From Stenotrophomonas ginsengisoli (lineage in GTDB: Bacteria > Pseudomonadota > Gammaproteobacteria > Xanthomonadales > Xanthomonadaceae): 35,418 nucleotides of DNA. Each line of letters starts with the position of its first letter. Positions within the stretch are counted from its first letter, which is position 1. The notes under the pieces were generated by a model. It was given only the letters and a program-made list of their open reading frames with translations, was not told the origin of the DNA and made no database searches. The position numbers were made by a program, and so were the translations under genes. Shown here in pieces: positions 17,322 through 25,624 of this stretch. Location of the stretch: positions 1 through 35,418 of the forward strand of contig NZ_LDJM01000047.1 of assembly GCF_001431485.1 (NCBI RefSeq), in the 5' to 3' direction.

Positions 17322-17870
17322 ATGCCCTCCCTGCGCCCCTTCCTGGACAAGATGCCCACCGTGGGCGAACGCGCCTACATCGACCCGGCCTGCACCATCA
17401 TCGGTGACGTGCACATCGGCGAGGACGCCTCGGTCTGGCCGGGCACGGTGATCCGTGGCGATGTGAACCATGTGCGCATCGGTGCGCGTACCAACGTGCA
17501 GGACGGCACCATCATCCATGTCAGCCACGACAGCCCGTACAACAAGGGCGGCTACCCGACGATCATCGGCGAGGGCGTCACCGTCGGCCACGGCTGCATC
17601 ATCCACGCCTGCACCATCGGCGATTACTGCCTGATCGGCATGGGCGCGATCATCCTCGATGGCGCCACGGTGGAAGCCAATGCCTTCATCGCCGCCGGTG
17701 CGGTGGTCGGCCCGGGCAAGGTGGTGGGCAGCGGCCAGCTGTGGGCCGGCAACCCGGCCCGGCTGATGCGCGAACTCAGCGAGAAGGACATCATCGGCCT
17801 GCGCTATTCGGCCGACCACTACGTCAAGGTCAAGGACCAGTACCTGGGCATGCAGGAGGCCGGCGCATGA
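17322..17870 (+). CDS. Gamma-carbonic anhydrase family protein (YrdA-like)
   Basis: The 182-residue product is a left-handed beta-helix trimer protein of the gamma-carbonic anhydrase family. Hexapeptide repeats run through the protein. Likely zinc-site histidines are in IIHVSHDSP, VGHGCIIHAC and nearby. RGDVNHVRIG and TNVQDGTIIH are the family's classic start segments. Catalytic activity is often lost in YrdA/YdbZ-type members, so enzymatic function is not assured. The ATG at 17322 has a weak ACGGA upstream; another ATG five codons earlier has less support. Its stop overlaps the start of the MoxR-type gene by ATGA. Confidence 0.92.
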   Translation: MPSLRPFLDKMPTVGERAYIDPACTIIGDVHIGEDASVWPGTVIRGDVNHVRIGARTNVQDGTIIHVSHDSPYNKGGYPTIIGEGVTVGHGCIIHACTIGDYCLIGMGAIILDGATVEANAFIAAGAVVGPGKVVGSGQLWAGNPARLMRELSEKDIIGLRYSADHYVKVKDQYLGMQEAGA

Positions 17871-18712
17871 GCTTTTCCGGTACCCAGCGCTACATCGCCA
17901 CCCCGGAGCTGATGGCCGCGGTCAATGCCGCCATCGCCCTGCGCAAGCCGCTGCTGATCAAGGGCGAGCCGGGCACCGGCAAGACCCTGCTGGCCGAGGA
18001 AGTGGCTGCTGCCCTGGGCGCACCGCTGATCACCTGGCACATCAAGTCCACCACCAAGGCGCAGCAGGGCCTGTACGAATACGACGCGGTGTCGCGCCTG
18101 CGCGACTCCCAGCTCGGCGATGCCCGCGTGCACGACATCGGCCACTACATCCGCCGCGGCAAGCTGTGGGAGGCCTTCGACAGCGAACAGCGCGCGGTGC
18201 TGCTGATCGACGAAATCGACAAGGCCGACATCGAGTTCCCCAACGACCTGCTGCACGAACTGGACCGCATGGCCTTTGATGTCTACGAGACCGGCCAGAC
18301 CGTGCGTGCGCGCCAGCGTCCGATCATCCTGATCACCTCCAACAACGAGAAGGAACTGCCGGACGCCTTCCTGCGCCGCTGCTTCTTCCACTACATCGCC
18401 TTCCCCGATGCCGACACGCTGAAGAAGATCGTGGACGTGCATTTCCCGGACATCGACCAGCAGCTGGTGGGCCGCGCCCTGCGCGCCTTCTTCGAGCTGC
18501 GCGAGGTGGCCGGGCTGAAGAAGAAGCCGACCACGTCCGAGCTGATCGACTGGCTGCGCCTGCTGATGGCCGATGAGCTAGCCGCGCGCCAGCTGGCCGA
18601 TGCACCAGCCGAAAAAGCCCTGCCGCCGCTGGCCGGGGCCCTGATCAAGAACGAGCAGGACCAGCAGCTGCTGGAGCGGCTGATGTTCCTGCACCGTCGC
18701 CAGGGGCGCTGA
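17867..18712 (+). CDS. MoxR-type AAA ATPase (CoxD/YehL-like)
   Basis: This 281-residue AAA+ protein has a Walker A GEPGTGKT at residues 33-40, a Walker B VLLIDEIDKA, a sensor-1-like ITSNNEKELP, and the arginine-rich FLRRCFFHYI that supplies finger residues. MoxR ATPases work with a VWA-domain partner to remodel or load cofactors into client proteins; the partner is almost certainly the VWA gene at 18964. AGGAGG lies seven bases before the ATG, which overlaps the carbonic anhydrase stop. The client is not evident. Similar ATPases serve CO dehydrogenase or other metalloenzymes, none of which is visible here. Confidence 0.9.
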   Translation: MSFSGTQRYIATPELMAAVNAAIALRKPLLIKGEPGTGKTLLAEEVAAALGAPLITWHIKSTTKAQQGLYEYDAVSRLRDSQLGDARVHDIGHYIRRGKLWEAFDSEQRAVLLIDEIDKADIEFPNDLLHELDRMAFDVYETGQTVRARQRPIILITSNNEKELPDAFLRRCFFHYIAFPDADTLKKIVDVHFPDIDQQLVGRALRAFFELREVAGLKKKPTTSELIDWLRLLMADELAARQLADAPAEKALPPLAGALIKNEQDQQLLERLMFLHRRQGR

Positions 18713-18714
18713 GC

Positions 18715-18960
18715 ATGGCCGGCATTTCCTTCACCCGCGAGCAGCACGACCAGCTCGCCGCCGAGCTGCAGTACTGGCTGGAAAAGAACACCGATGCCCA
18801 GATCGGTCGTTTCGAGGCCGGCTTCCTGCTGGACCACATCAGCCAGGCCCTGGGCCCGTACTGGTACAACCAGGGCGTGCGTGATGCCCAGGCAGTGCTG
18901 GCCGCGCGCGTGGACGAGCTGCAGTACAGCCTGTCCGACCTGGAACAGGCGGAGCGCTGA
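18715..18960 (+). CDS. DUF2164 family small protein
   Basis: This 81-residue protein matches the DUF2164 family, with the diagnostic segment GFLLDHISQALGPYWYNQGV in its middle and a helical, charged C-terminus. No biochemical function is known. It sits between the MoxR-type ATPase (two bases away) and the VWA gene (three bases away), so it is co-translated with them and may be an adaptor or regulator of that pair. Confidence 0.9.
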   Translation: MAGISFTREQHDQLAAELQYWLEKNTDAQIGRFEAGFLLDHISQALGPYWYNQGVRDAQAVLAARVDELQYSLSDLEQAER

Positions 18961-18963
18961 GCG

Positions 18964-20142
18964 ATGTTCCTGGCCTTGTTCGATGCCCTGCGCGCGCAGC
19001 GCGTGCCGGTCACCCCGCGCGAGTGGCTGGACCTGCTGGCCGCGCTCAAGGCCGGTGCCGGTGAGCCCACACCCGAAGGCCTGTACGCACTGGCGCGCAC
19101 GGTGCTGGTCAAGGACGAGCGCCATTACGACCGTTTCGACCGCGCCTTCGGCCAGTTCCTGGGCCAGGTCGCCAGTGCGCCGGATGCGGCCCTGTCCAAG
19201 GTGATTCCCGAGGATTGGCTCAACAACGCCCTGCAACGCCAGCTCTCCGATGAGCAGAAGGCAAAGCTGCAGCAGATCGGCTCGCTGGACGAGCTGATGA
19301 AACAGTTTGCGCAGCGTCTGGCCGAGCAGCACGAGCGCCATCAGGGTGGCAACCGCTGGATCGGCACCGGCGGCACCAGCCCGTTCGGGCATTCGGGCTG
19401 GCACCCTGGCGGCATGCGGGTGGGCGGCCAGAGCCAGCACCGCAGTGCGGCCAAGGTGTGGGAAAAGCGCAGCTTTGCCGAACTGGATGGCGATGCCGAA
19501 CTGGGCCCGCGCAACCTGAAGATGGCCCTGCGCCGCCTGCGCAAGTTTGCCCGTACCGGCGCAGCCGAAGAGCTGGACATGGACGCCACGATCAAGGCCA
19601 CCGCGCGCGATGGCGGCCTGATCAACATCGCCATGCGCCCGCAGCGGCGCAATGCGGTCAGCGTGTTGCTGCTGCTGGACATCGGTGGCTCGATGGATGA
19701 CCACGTGGCTGCGGCCGAAGCGCTGTTCGGTGCGGCGCGGGCCGAGTTCAAGCACCTGGTCCACTACTACTTCCACAACTTCACCTACGACACCCTGTGG
19801 ACCCACGCCCGTCGCGCCCAGGCCGACGAGGTGCCGACGCTGGACGTGCTGCACCGTTACGGCGCGGACTGGCGCGTGGTGATCGTCGGCGATGCGGCCA
19901 TGCATCCTTGGGAAATCATTGCCCAGGGCGGCTGCAACGAGGCCTGGAACGAAGAACCCGGCCAGGTCTGGTTCGAGCGCCTGCGCGCCCAGTTCCCGCA
20001 CCTGGTGTGGATAAATCCGGTGCCGCAGGCACGCTGGCAGTACACCCAGTCCACCACGTTGGTGCAGCAGCTGGTGGAGAACCGGATGTACCCGCTGACC
20101 CCGGATGGCATTGCCCAGGCCATGGGCCAGCTGGCGCGTTGA
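18964..20142 (+). CDS. VWA-domain protein (CoxE-like partner of the AAA ATPase)
   Basis: The 392-residue protein ends in a von Willebrand A domain whose metal-ion site reads LLLDIGGSMDDH (DxGxS), preceded by VSVLLLLD. The N-terminal half is helical and partly charged, with a Gly/His-rich patch around residues 130-155 (GGNRWIGTGGTSPFGHSG) that could be a flexible linker. CoxE/YehP-like proteins pair with MoxR ATPases for client maturation. The ATG at 18964 lies three bases after the DUF2164 stop. The next gene is 87 bases away, so this probably ends the first transcription unit, although no terminator is visible. Confidence 0.87.
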   Translation: MFLALFDALRAQRVPVTPREWLDLLAALKAGAGEPTPEGLYALARTVLVKDERHYDRFDRAFGQFLGQVASAPDAALSKVIPEDWLNNALQRQLSDEQKAKLQQIGSLDELMKQFAQRLAEQHERHQGGNRWIGTGGTSPFGHSGWHPGGMRVGGQSQHRSAAKVWEKRSFAELDGDAELGPRNLKMALRRLRKFARTGAAEELDMDATIKATARDGGLINIAMRPQRRNAVSVLLLLDIGGSMDDHVAAAEALFGAARAEFKHLVHYYFHNFTYDTLWTHARRAQADEVPTLDVLHRYGADWRVVIVGDAAMHPWEIIAQGGCNEAWNEEPGQVWFERLRAQFPHLVWINPVPQARWQYTQSTTLVQQLVENRMYPLTPDGIAQAMGQLAR

Positions 20143-20229
20143 AGCGACCGCTGACCGGTGGACGGCGCTATCGGAAATGCGGCCGCAACCAGTACAGTGT
20201 GGCTCTGTTCGCTTAGCCCGGTCGCGCTG

Positions 20230-20922
20230 ATGGCAATGGATGCCCTGCTGGACAACCGCCGCGTGGTCCACACCCCGGAAGGTGTGGCACTGCAGCTCAC
20301 CCCTGCCGGTGCCTTGCCGCGTGCCCTGGCCTGGGGGGTGGACCTGGTTATCCGTGTGCTGCTGCTGGTGGTGCTGGGTATCGCCCTGCAGATGCTGGGC
20401 AAATTCGGCGTTGGCCTGTTGCTGATTGCGATGTTCTGCCTGACCTGGGGCTACACCATCGTCTGCGAGGCGCTCTACGGCGCCACCCCGGGCAAACGCC
20501 TGCTCGGGCTCAAGGTGGTGGCCGCCGATGGTGCGCCGCTGGGCTGGAATGGGGCGGTGGTGCGCAACCTGCTGCGTACCGTGGACATGCTGCCCTTCGG
20601 CTACATGATCGGGGTGACCAGCAGCCTGTTCGACCGCCATGGACGTCGCCTCGGTGACCTGGTGGCCGGCAGCCAGGTGATCCATGCACCGGCCACACAC
20701 AGCCGCCAGCGCCTGCCCGAGGTGCCCGGCCAGCCACTTCCGCAACCGCTCAAGACCCACGAGCAGGCCCTGCTGCTGGCCTTTGCCGAACGCGCGCAAG
20801 GCCTGCCGCTGGCACGCCGCAACGAGCTGGCCAACCTGGCCAGCCCGCTTACCGGACGCAGCGGCGATGCGGCCACCCAGCAGTTGTATGCACTGGCCAA
20901 CGGCCTGCTGGGGCGGCAATGA
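20230..20922 (+). CDS. RDD family membrane protein
   Basis: The 230-residue product has the RDD layout: a soluble N-terminus, ALAWGVDLVIRVLLLV as the first helix with the conserved Asp, a second helix (VGLLLIAMFCLTWGYTIVCE), GATPGKRLLGLKVV, and a third hydrophobic part ending FDRHGRRLGDLVAGSQV, the family's arginine/aspartate motif. Function is unknown; the domain may be a channel or transporter. I take the ATG at 20230, though the ATG at 20236 is equally possible, since neither has a clear ribosome-binding site. It is the first gene of the six-gene operon ending at 26970. Confidence 0.88.
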   Translation: MAMDALLDNRRVVHTPEGVALQLTPAGALPRALAWGVDLVIRVLLLVVLGIALQMLGKFGVGLLLIAMFCLTWGYTIVCEALYGATPGKRLLGLKVVAADGAPLGWNGAVVRNLLRTVDMLPFGYMIGVTSSLFDRHGRRLGDLVAGSQVIHAPATHSRQRLPEVPGQPLPQPLKTHEQALLLAFAERAQGLPLARRNELANLASPLTGRSGDAATQQLYALANGLLGRQ

Positions 20923-21884
20923 AACAAGCGCAGTTCGTCGCCCGCCACCAGGCCAACTGGGAGGCGCTGAGCCAGTGGCTGCACACCCCGGCCAACAAGC
21001 GCGAAGGCCGCCACGCCGAGCGCTTTGCCACGCTCTACCGCCAGCTCTGCCACCACCTGGCCCTGGCCCGGCGGCGTGGCTACAGCCCGCAGCTGCTGGC
21101 CCACCTGGAACAGCTGATGCAGCTGGGCCATGCCGAGCTGTACCGCAGCGCGCCGGTGCCCTGGTACCGCCTGCCGCTGTTCCTGCTGGTGCAGTTCCCA
21201 CGTACGGTGCGTGCCCACAGCGGCGCAATGCTGGTGGCCAGCGTGCTGTTCTGGGGCCCCCTGCTGCTGAGCCTGTTGCTGCTGCAGTGGCGCCCGGAGC
21301 TGTCCGACGTGCTGCTGGACAGCACCACCCTGGCGCAGATGGAAAAGATGTATGACCCCAGTGCCGAGCGCCTGGGCCGCGACAGCGGCAGTGACTGGCA
21401 GATGTTCGGTTTCTACATCTACAACAACATTTCCATCGGCCTGCGCACCTTCGCCAGTGGCCTGCTGCTGGGCATTGGCGCGCTGGTGATCCTGCTGTTC
21501 AACGGCATCCACATCGGCTCGGCTGCCGGCCACCTGACCGCGATCGGCTCCGGGGCACCGTTCTGGGAGTTCGTCAGCAGCCATGCGCCATGGGAACTGA
21601 CTGCCATCGTGCTGGCCGGCGGTGCCGGCCTGCAGCTGGGCATGCGGGTACTGGCACCGGGGCAACTGTCGCGAGGCCAGGCCCTGGCATCGGCCGGGCG
21701 CGACGGTGCGGTGATCATCCTCGGCGTGGTGGTGATGCTGCTGCTGGCCGCCTTCATCGAGGCGTTCTGGTCGGCACAGACCATCATCCCGGCCGTGGCC
21801 AAATACATCGCCAGCGCCCTGGGCTGGCTGCTGGTGACGGCCTGGCTGCTGCTGGGCGGGCGCGGGGACGGCCATGCGCATTGA
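20919..21884 (+). CDS. Stage II sporulation protein M (SpoIIM/DUF95) family membrane protein
   Basis: This 321-residue protein belongs to the SpoIIM/DUF95 family of integral membrane proteins. Residues about 1-85 are a soluble helical domain (MKQAQFVARHQANWEALSQW), followed by roughly five membrane helices, including ASVLFWGPLLLSLLLLQW and VIILGVVVMLLLAAFIEAFW, and the family motif IGALVILLFNGIHIGSAAGH. No sporulation is implied in this bacterium; outside Firmicutes the role is unknown. The start overlaps the RDD gene end by four bases. Confidence 0.9.
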   Translation: MKQAQFVARHQANWEALSQWLHTPANKREGRHAERFATLYRQLCHHLALARRRGYSPQLLAHLEQLMQLGHAELYRSAPVPWYRLPLFLLVQFPRTVRAHSGAMLVASVLFWGPLLLSLLLLQWRPELSDVLLDSTTLAQMEKMYDPSAERLGRDSGSDWQMFGFYIYNNISIGLRTFASGLLLGIGALVILLFNGIHIGSAAGHLTAIGSGAPFWEFVSSHAPWELTAIVLAGGAGLQLGMRVLAPGQLSRGQALASAGRDGAVIILGVVVMLLLAAFIEAFWSAQTIIPAVAKYIASALGWLLVTAWLLLGGRGDGHAH

Positions 21885-23490
21885 GAACCTGCAGCTGGTG
21901 CTGCGCCCGCGGGGCGGCTTCCAGGCAGCCGATCTGGGCATGGCCCTGGTGCGCGCCAATGCCCGTGTGGTGTGGCTGTCCTGGCTGGCCGTGGTGCTGC
22001 CGCTGGCCCTGGCCCTGAACCTGGCCGGCTGGTACCTGGACAAGCTGTGGCTGGCCGGGCTGCTGCTGTGGTGGCTCAAGCCGGTGTTCGAGCGCATCCC
22101 GCTGTATGTGATTTCGCGCGCGGCCTTTGGCCAGCAGGTCAGCGTCGGCCAGACCCTGCGCGCCCAGGCCGGCTTTGGCCTGGGCAAACTGCCGGCCTAC
22201 CTGCTGTGGCGTCGCCTGGGCATGGCCCGCAGCCTGATGATGCCGGTGGACATGCTCGAGGGCGGCCCGGCACAGCAGTGCCGCCAGCGCCGCCACGCCC
22301 TGCTCGGCGACTACGGCATGGCCGCGCTGGTGACCTGGCTGATGTTCCACATCGAGCTGCTGCTGATCCTGGGCATCGTCGCCCTGAGCGGGCTGATGCT
22401 GCCGCCGGACATGCTCGGCGATGCCGCCCGCGAACTGTGGGAGATCATCCGCAGCGGCGACAACACCTACAGCTCGCTGGCCATGAACGTGCTGGAAGTG
22501 ATCGCGATGAGCGTGATCGGGCCGCTGTATGTCGGCGCCGGCTTCGGCCTGTACCTGGATGCACGCACCCGGCGCGAGGCCTGGGACATCGAACTGGGCC
22601 TGCGCCGCCTGCGCCAGCGCCTGCAGGCCCTGCAGCAGCCGTTGTGCGCCGCCTTGCTGGCCATCGGCATGAGCCTGCTGCTGGGCCTGTCCGCACCGGC
22701 ACAGGCCCAGGACAGCAGCGCCGCCGACCCTGCCGGCCCACCACGCAAACAGGTCAGCGATGTGGATGCACCGGGGCCGATGAAACGGGCAGGCTCCGGC
22801 GCTGCCGACGCCGATGCAGCCTCCCCGCCTGCAAGGGCCGGTCAGCTGCGGGATGCGGCCAGCCAGCAGGCATTTGCGCAGGCGGTGGCGCAGGCCTACC
22901 AACACCCGGATTTTGGCCAGCAACGCCAGCGCACCGAACGGGGAGGCGAAGATGAAAGCAAGCCGCAGAACAGCCGCCAGCGCGATCTTCCCGCCGTGCT
23001 CAAGACCCTGGTCGAACTGGTCGCCCAGGCCGGCAGTGTGGCCCTGTATGCCGTCCTGCTGATCGCGCTGGTGCTGATCGTGCTGGCTGCCCGGCGCTGG
23101 TTGCCGTGGCTGCGCTGGCGCCGTACCCGCGTGCAGCAAAGCACGATCGAACAACACAGCCTGGGCCTGCCCGAGGCCCTGCCCGATGGCATTGCCGAAC
23201 ACGCCCAGCGGCTGTGGCAACAAGGCCACGGGCGCCAGGCCATGGCCCTGCTGTACCGCGGCAGCGTGGCCGCGCTGGACCGCCTGGGCCAACAGCCGCT
23301 GCCGCCGGGAGCCACCGAGGCGCAGTGCCTGCGTGCCGCGCGCAGCCTGCCCGAGGCCAGCCAGCGCGAACTGTTCGCCGACACCGTGCGCAGCTGGCAG
23401 CAGACCGCCTGGGCCGGCCATCTGCCCAGTGATGCCGGCTTTGCCCAACTGCTGCAGCGGCTGCGCCAGCAACCGGGGTGGCTGACATGA
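21874..23490 (+). CDS. DUF4129 domain membrane protein
   Basis: The 538-residue protein has an N-terminal block of membrane helices (ARVVWLSWLAVVLPLALALN, AALVTWLMFHIELLLILGIV, IAMSVIGPLYVGAGFGLYL). Near residue 260 comes a hydrophobic segment ending SAPAQAQD that looks like a signal peptide in mid-protein, then a low-complexity linker, another helix (SVALYAVLLIALVLIVLAAR) and a C-terminal cytosolic DUF4129-like domain containing GHGRQAMALLYRGSVAALDR. The internal signal-like segment suggests either a fused pair of ancestral proteins or a helix-loop-helix arrangement. It starts inside the SpoIIM gene (11-base overlap) and overlaps the next gene by ATGA. Confidence 0.85.
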   Translation: MRIENLQLVLRPRGGFQAADLGMALVRANARVVWLSWLAVVLPLALALNLAGWYLDKLWLAGLLLWWLKPVFERIPLYVISRAAFGQQVSVGQTLRAQAGFGLGKLPAYLLWRRLGMARSLMMPVDMLEGGPAQQCRQRRHALLGDYGMAALVTWLMFHIELLLILGIVALSGLMLPPDMLGDAARELWEIIRSGDNTYSSLAMNVLEVIAMSVIGPLYVGAGFGLYLDARTRREAWDIELGLRRLRQRLQALQQPLCAALLAIGMSLLLGLSAPAQAQDSSAADPAGPPRKQVSDVDAPGPMKRAGSGAADADAASPPARAGQLRDAASQQAFAQAVAQAYQHPDFGQQRQRTERGGEDESKPQNSRQRDLPAVLKTLVELVAQAGSVALYAVLLIALVLIVLAARRWLPWLRWRRTRVQQSTIEQHSLGLPEALPDGIAEHAQRLWQQGHGRQAMALLYRGSVAALDRLGQQPLPPGATEAQCLRAARSLPEASQRELFADTVRSWQQTAWAGHLPSDAGFAQLLQRLRQQPGWLT

Positions 23491-24602
23491 ACAACCGCCT
23501 GATCGCCAGCCTGGCCGCCCTGGCCCTGCTCCTGGTCGGCCTGCTGGCCTGGTATGTGAGCACGCTGGACAAGCGCACCGTCAACTACGTCACCCCGGCG
23601 CGCAATGCGGCCGCCTACAACCCGCTGTTCGTGCTCGAACAGGCCTTGCACGAACGGGAGCAGGCAGTCAGCTCGCACCGCTACTTCGGCACCATCGAGC
23701 AGCCGCTGATGCCCGGCGATACCGTGGTGATGCTGGCCGACGGCCGCCAGCTCAACAGCCGTCAGGCCCGCCAGCTGGCCGATGCGGTGGAACAGGGACT
23801 GCACCTGGTGGCCCTGCAACCGGCCAGCCGGCGCAAGCAGGCCGCCACCGATCCTGGCCGCCTGCTGCAGCAACTGGGCTTCCGCGCCAACCCCGCGTGC
23901 GCGCAGGGCCGCTGCGACCAGCGCCTGCTGCCGCCTGACGGTGCCAGCGTCGAGCAGGAGGATTACCGCCATCTGGGCGCGCGCATCGGCCACGGCCGGG
24001 TGGACCTGTTCTCCTCGTTGGATTTCCTGCGTACCGGCAAGGTGCTGCGTGGCCGCGAGCAGACCGGCATCGCGGGTTTTGCCGCCGATGGCCTGGCCAA
24101 CCCGGCCAACCAGCGCCGGGCCTGGCAGCTGCTGGCCCCCAACCTGGGCAATGGCCACATCTACCTGATCTACGACCAACGCCAGGACCGCTGGTGGATG
24201 CGCCTGCTCAGCCAGGGGGTGATGACCTGGCTGCCGCTGGCCCTGCTCCTGGCCGGCTGGCTGTGGGCCCGCAGCCAGCGCCTGGGCCCGCTGCTGCCCG
24301 ACCCGGAACCGGCCCGCCGTTCGTTGCGCGAGCACATCATGGCCAGTGCCCACCACCTGTGGCGCAACCGCCGTGGCCTGAGCCTGTATGACCAGGCCCT
24401 GGCCGCCCTGCACGCGCGCATCGCCAGCCGCGCCCCGGCCCTGTCCGGCCTGCAGGGCGTGGCCCTGGAGCAGGCCCTGGCCCTGCGTACCGGTATCGAT
24501 GCCCGCCAGCTGGCCAGCGCCCTGCGCCGCCCGCCGGCCCATGACAAAGCCGCGCTGGCCCAGCGCATCACCGTCTTGATGGAAACAAGGAACCTGCTAT
24601 GA
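23487..24602 (+). CDS. DUF4350 domain membrane protein
   Basis: This 371-residue protein has an N-terminal membrane helix (RLIASLAALALLLVGLLAWY), a periplasmic DUF4350 domain (conserved YNPLFVLEQALHE, DTVVMLADGR and SLDFLRTG-like segments), a second helix (GVMTWLPLALLLAGWLWARS) and a C-terminal helical cytosolic tail. DUF4350 relates to the GldG/ABC-type auxiliary fold, function unknown. I chose the ATG at 23487, which overlaps the preceding stop as ATGA; a GTG three codons earlier is possible. It is coupled to the following MoxR gene in the same way. Confidence 0.85.
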   Translation: MNNRLIASLAALALLLVGLLAWYVSTLDKRTVNYVTPARNAAAYNPLFVLEQALHEREQAVSSHRYFGTIEQPLMPGDTVVMLADGRQLNSRQARQLADAVEQGLHLVALQPASRRKQAATDPGRLLQQLGFRANPACAQGRCDQRLLPPDGASVEQEDYRHLGARIGHGRVDLFSSLDFLRTGKVLRGREQTGIAGFAADGLANPANQRRAWQLLAPNLGNGHIYLIYDQRQDRWWMRLLSQGVMTWLPLALLLAGWLWARSQRLGPLLPDPEPARRSLREHIMASAHHLWRNRRGLSLYDQALAALHARIASRAPALSGLQGVALEQALALRTGIDARQLASALRRPPAHDKAALAQRITVLMETRNLL

Positions 24603-25624
24603 GCGCGTTGCCGCCCCTGCCCGATGCGATGCCCCCGCTGCATGCCCCCCAGCCCGCCACCGGTACCGGCAGCCATCCGCTGGCCGAACGCGTGCAGACC
24701 CTGCGCGAGGCGGTCGGCCAGGCCTTCATCGGCCAGGCCGAGGTGCTCGAACAGATCCTGGTGGCCCTGCTGGCCGGCGGCCATGTGCTGATCGAAGGCG
24801 TGCCCGGGCTGGGCAAGACCCTGCTGGTGCGCGCCCTGTCGCGGGCGATGTCGCTGGAGCATGCGCGCGTCCAGTTCACCCCGGACCTGATGCCCAGCGA
24901 CATCTGTGGCCATGCCGTGCTCGATGCGGCCAGCGGCCAGTTCCAGATCCGCCGCGGCCCGGTGTTCACCCACCTGCTGCTGGCCGATGAAATCAACCGC
25001 GCCCCGGCCAAGACCCAGTCGGCCCTGCTCGAAGCCATGGCCGAAGGCCAGGTCACCATCGAGGGCCAGTCCTTCACCCTGGACCAGCCCTTCCTGGCCC
25101 TGGCCACGCAGAACCCGGTCGAGCAGGAGGGCACCTACCCGCTGCCCGAAGCGCAGCTGGACCGTTTCCTGTTCAAGGTGCTGATCGGCTACCCCAGCCT
25201 GGAGGACGAGCGCGCCCTGGTGGCTGCTGTGACCACCGGCCGGGCGGCCAGCAGTTTTGACCTGGATGCCGTGCCGCGGGTGCTCACCGCCGCCGATGTC
25301 AGCGCCCTGCAGCAGGCCACCGCCAGCATCGTGCTGGATGACCAGGTGCTGGATTACGCCGTGCGCATCGCCGCGGCCACCCGGCGCTGGCCGGGGATCA
25401 GCGCCGGTGCCGGCCCGCGCGGCTCGATCGCCCTGGTACGTGCCGCGCGTGCCCAGGCCCTGCTCAACGGCCGTGATTTCGTCACCCCCGATGATGTGCG
25501 CCAGGTGGCCCTGCCCGCCCTGCGTCACCGCATCAGCCTGTCGCCGGAGCTGCAGATCGAAGGCCAGTCCTGCGATGACGTGCTGGCCGCCCTGCTGGCC
25601 AAGGTCAACGCGCCGCGTCGATGA
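24599..25624 (+). CDS. MoxR-family AAA ATPase
   Basis: The 341-residue AAA+ ATPase carries Walker A GVPGLGKT at residues 67-74, Walker B LLLADEIN with Asp130/Glu131, then RAPAKTQSALLEAMAEGQV (typical MoxR), ATQNPVEQEGTYPLPEAQ and DRFLFKV. It is the classic MoxR proper, distinct from the CoxD-like ATPase upstream. In this operon it is followed immediately by its DUF58 partner. The pair is presumed to chaperone or activate membrane or periplasmic proteins made by the preceding genes. Both boundaries overlap by ATGA. Confidence 0.94.
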   Translation: MSALPPLPDAMPPLHAPQPATGTGSHPLAERVQTLREAVGQAFIGQAEVLEQILVALLAGGHVLIEGVPGLGKTLLVRALSRAMSLEHARVQFTPDLMPSDICGHAVLDAASGQFQIRRGPVFTHLLLADEINRAPAKTQSALLEAMAEGQVTIEGQSFTLDQPFLALATQNPVEQEGTYPLPEAQLDRFLFKVLIGYPSLEDERALVAAVTTGRAASSFDLDAVPRVLTAADVSALQQATASIVLDDQVLDYAVRIAAATRRWPGISAGAGPRGSIALVRAARAQALLNGRDFVTPDDVRQVALPALRHRISLSPELQIEGQSCDDVLAALLAKVNAPRR

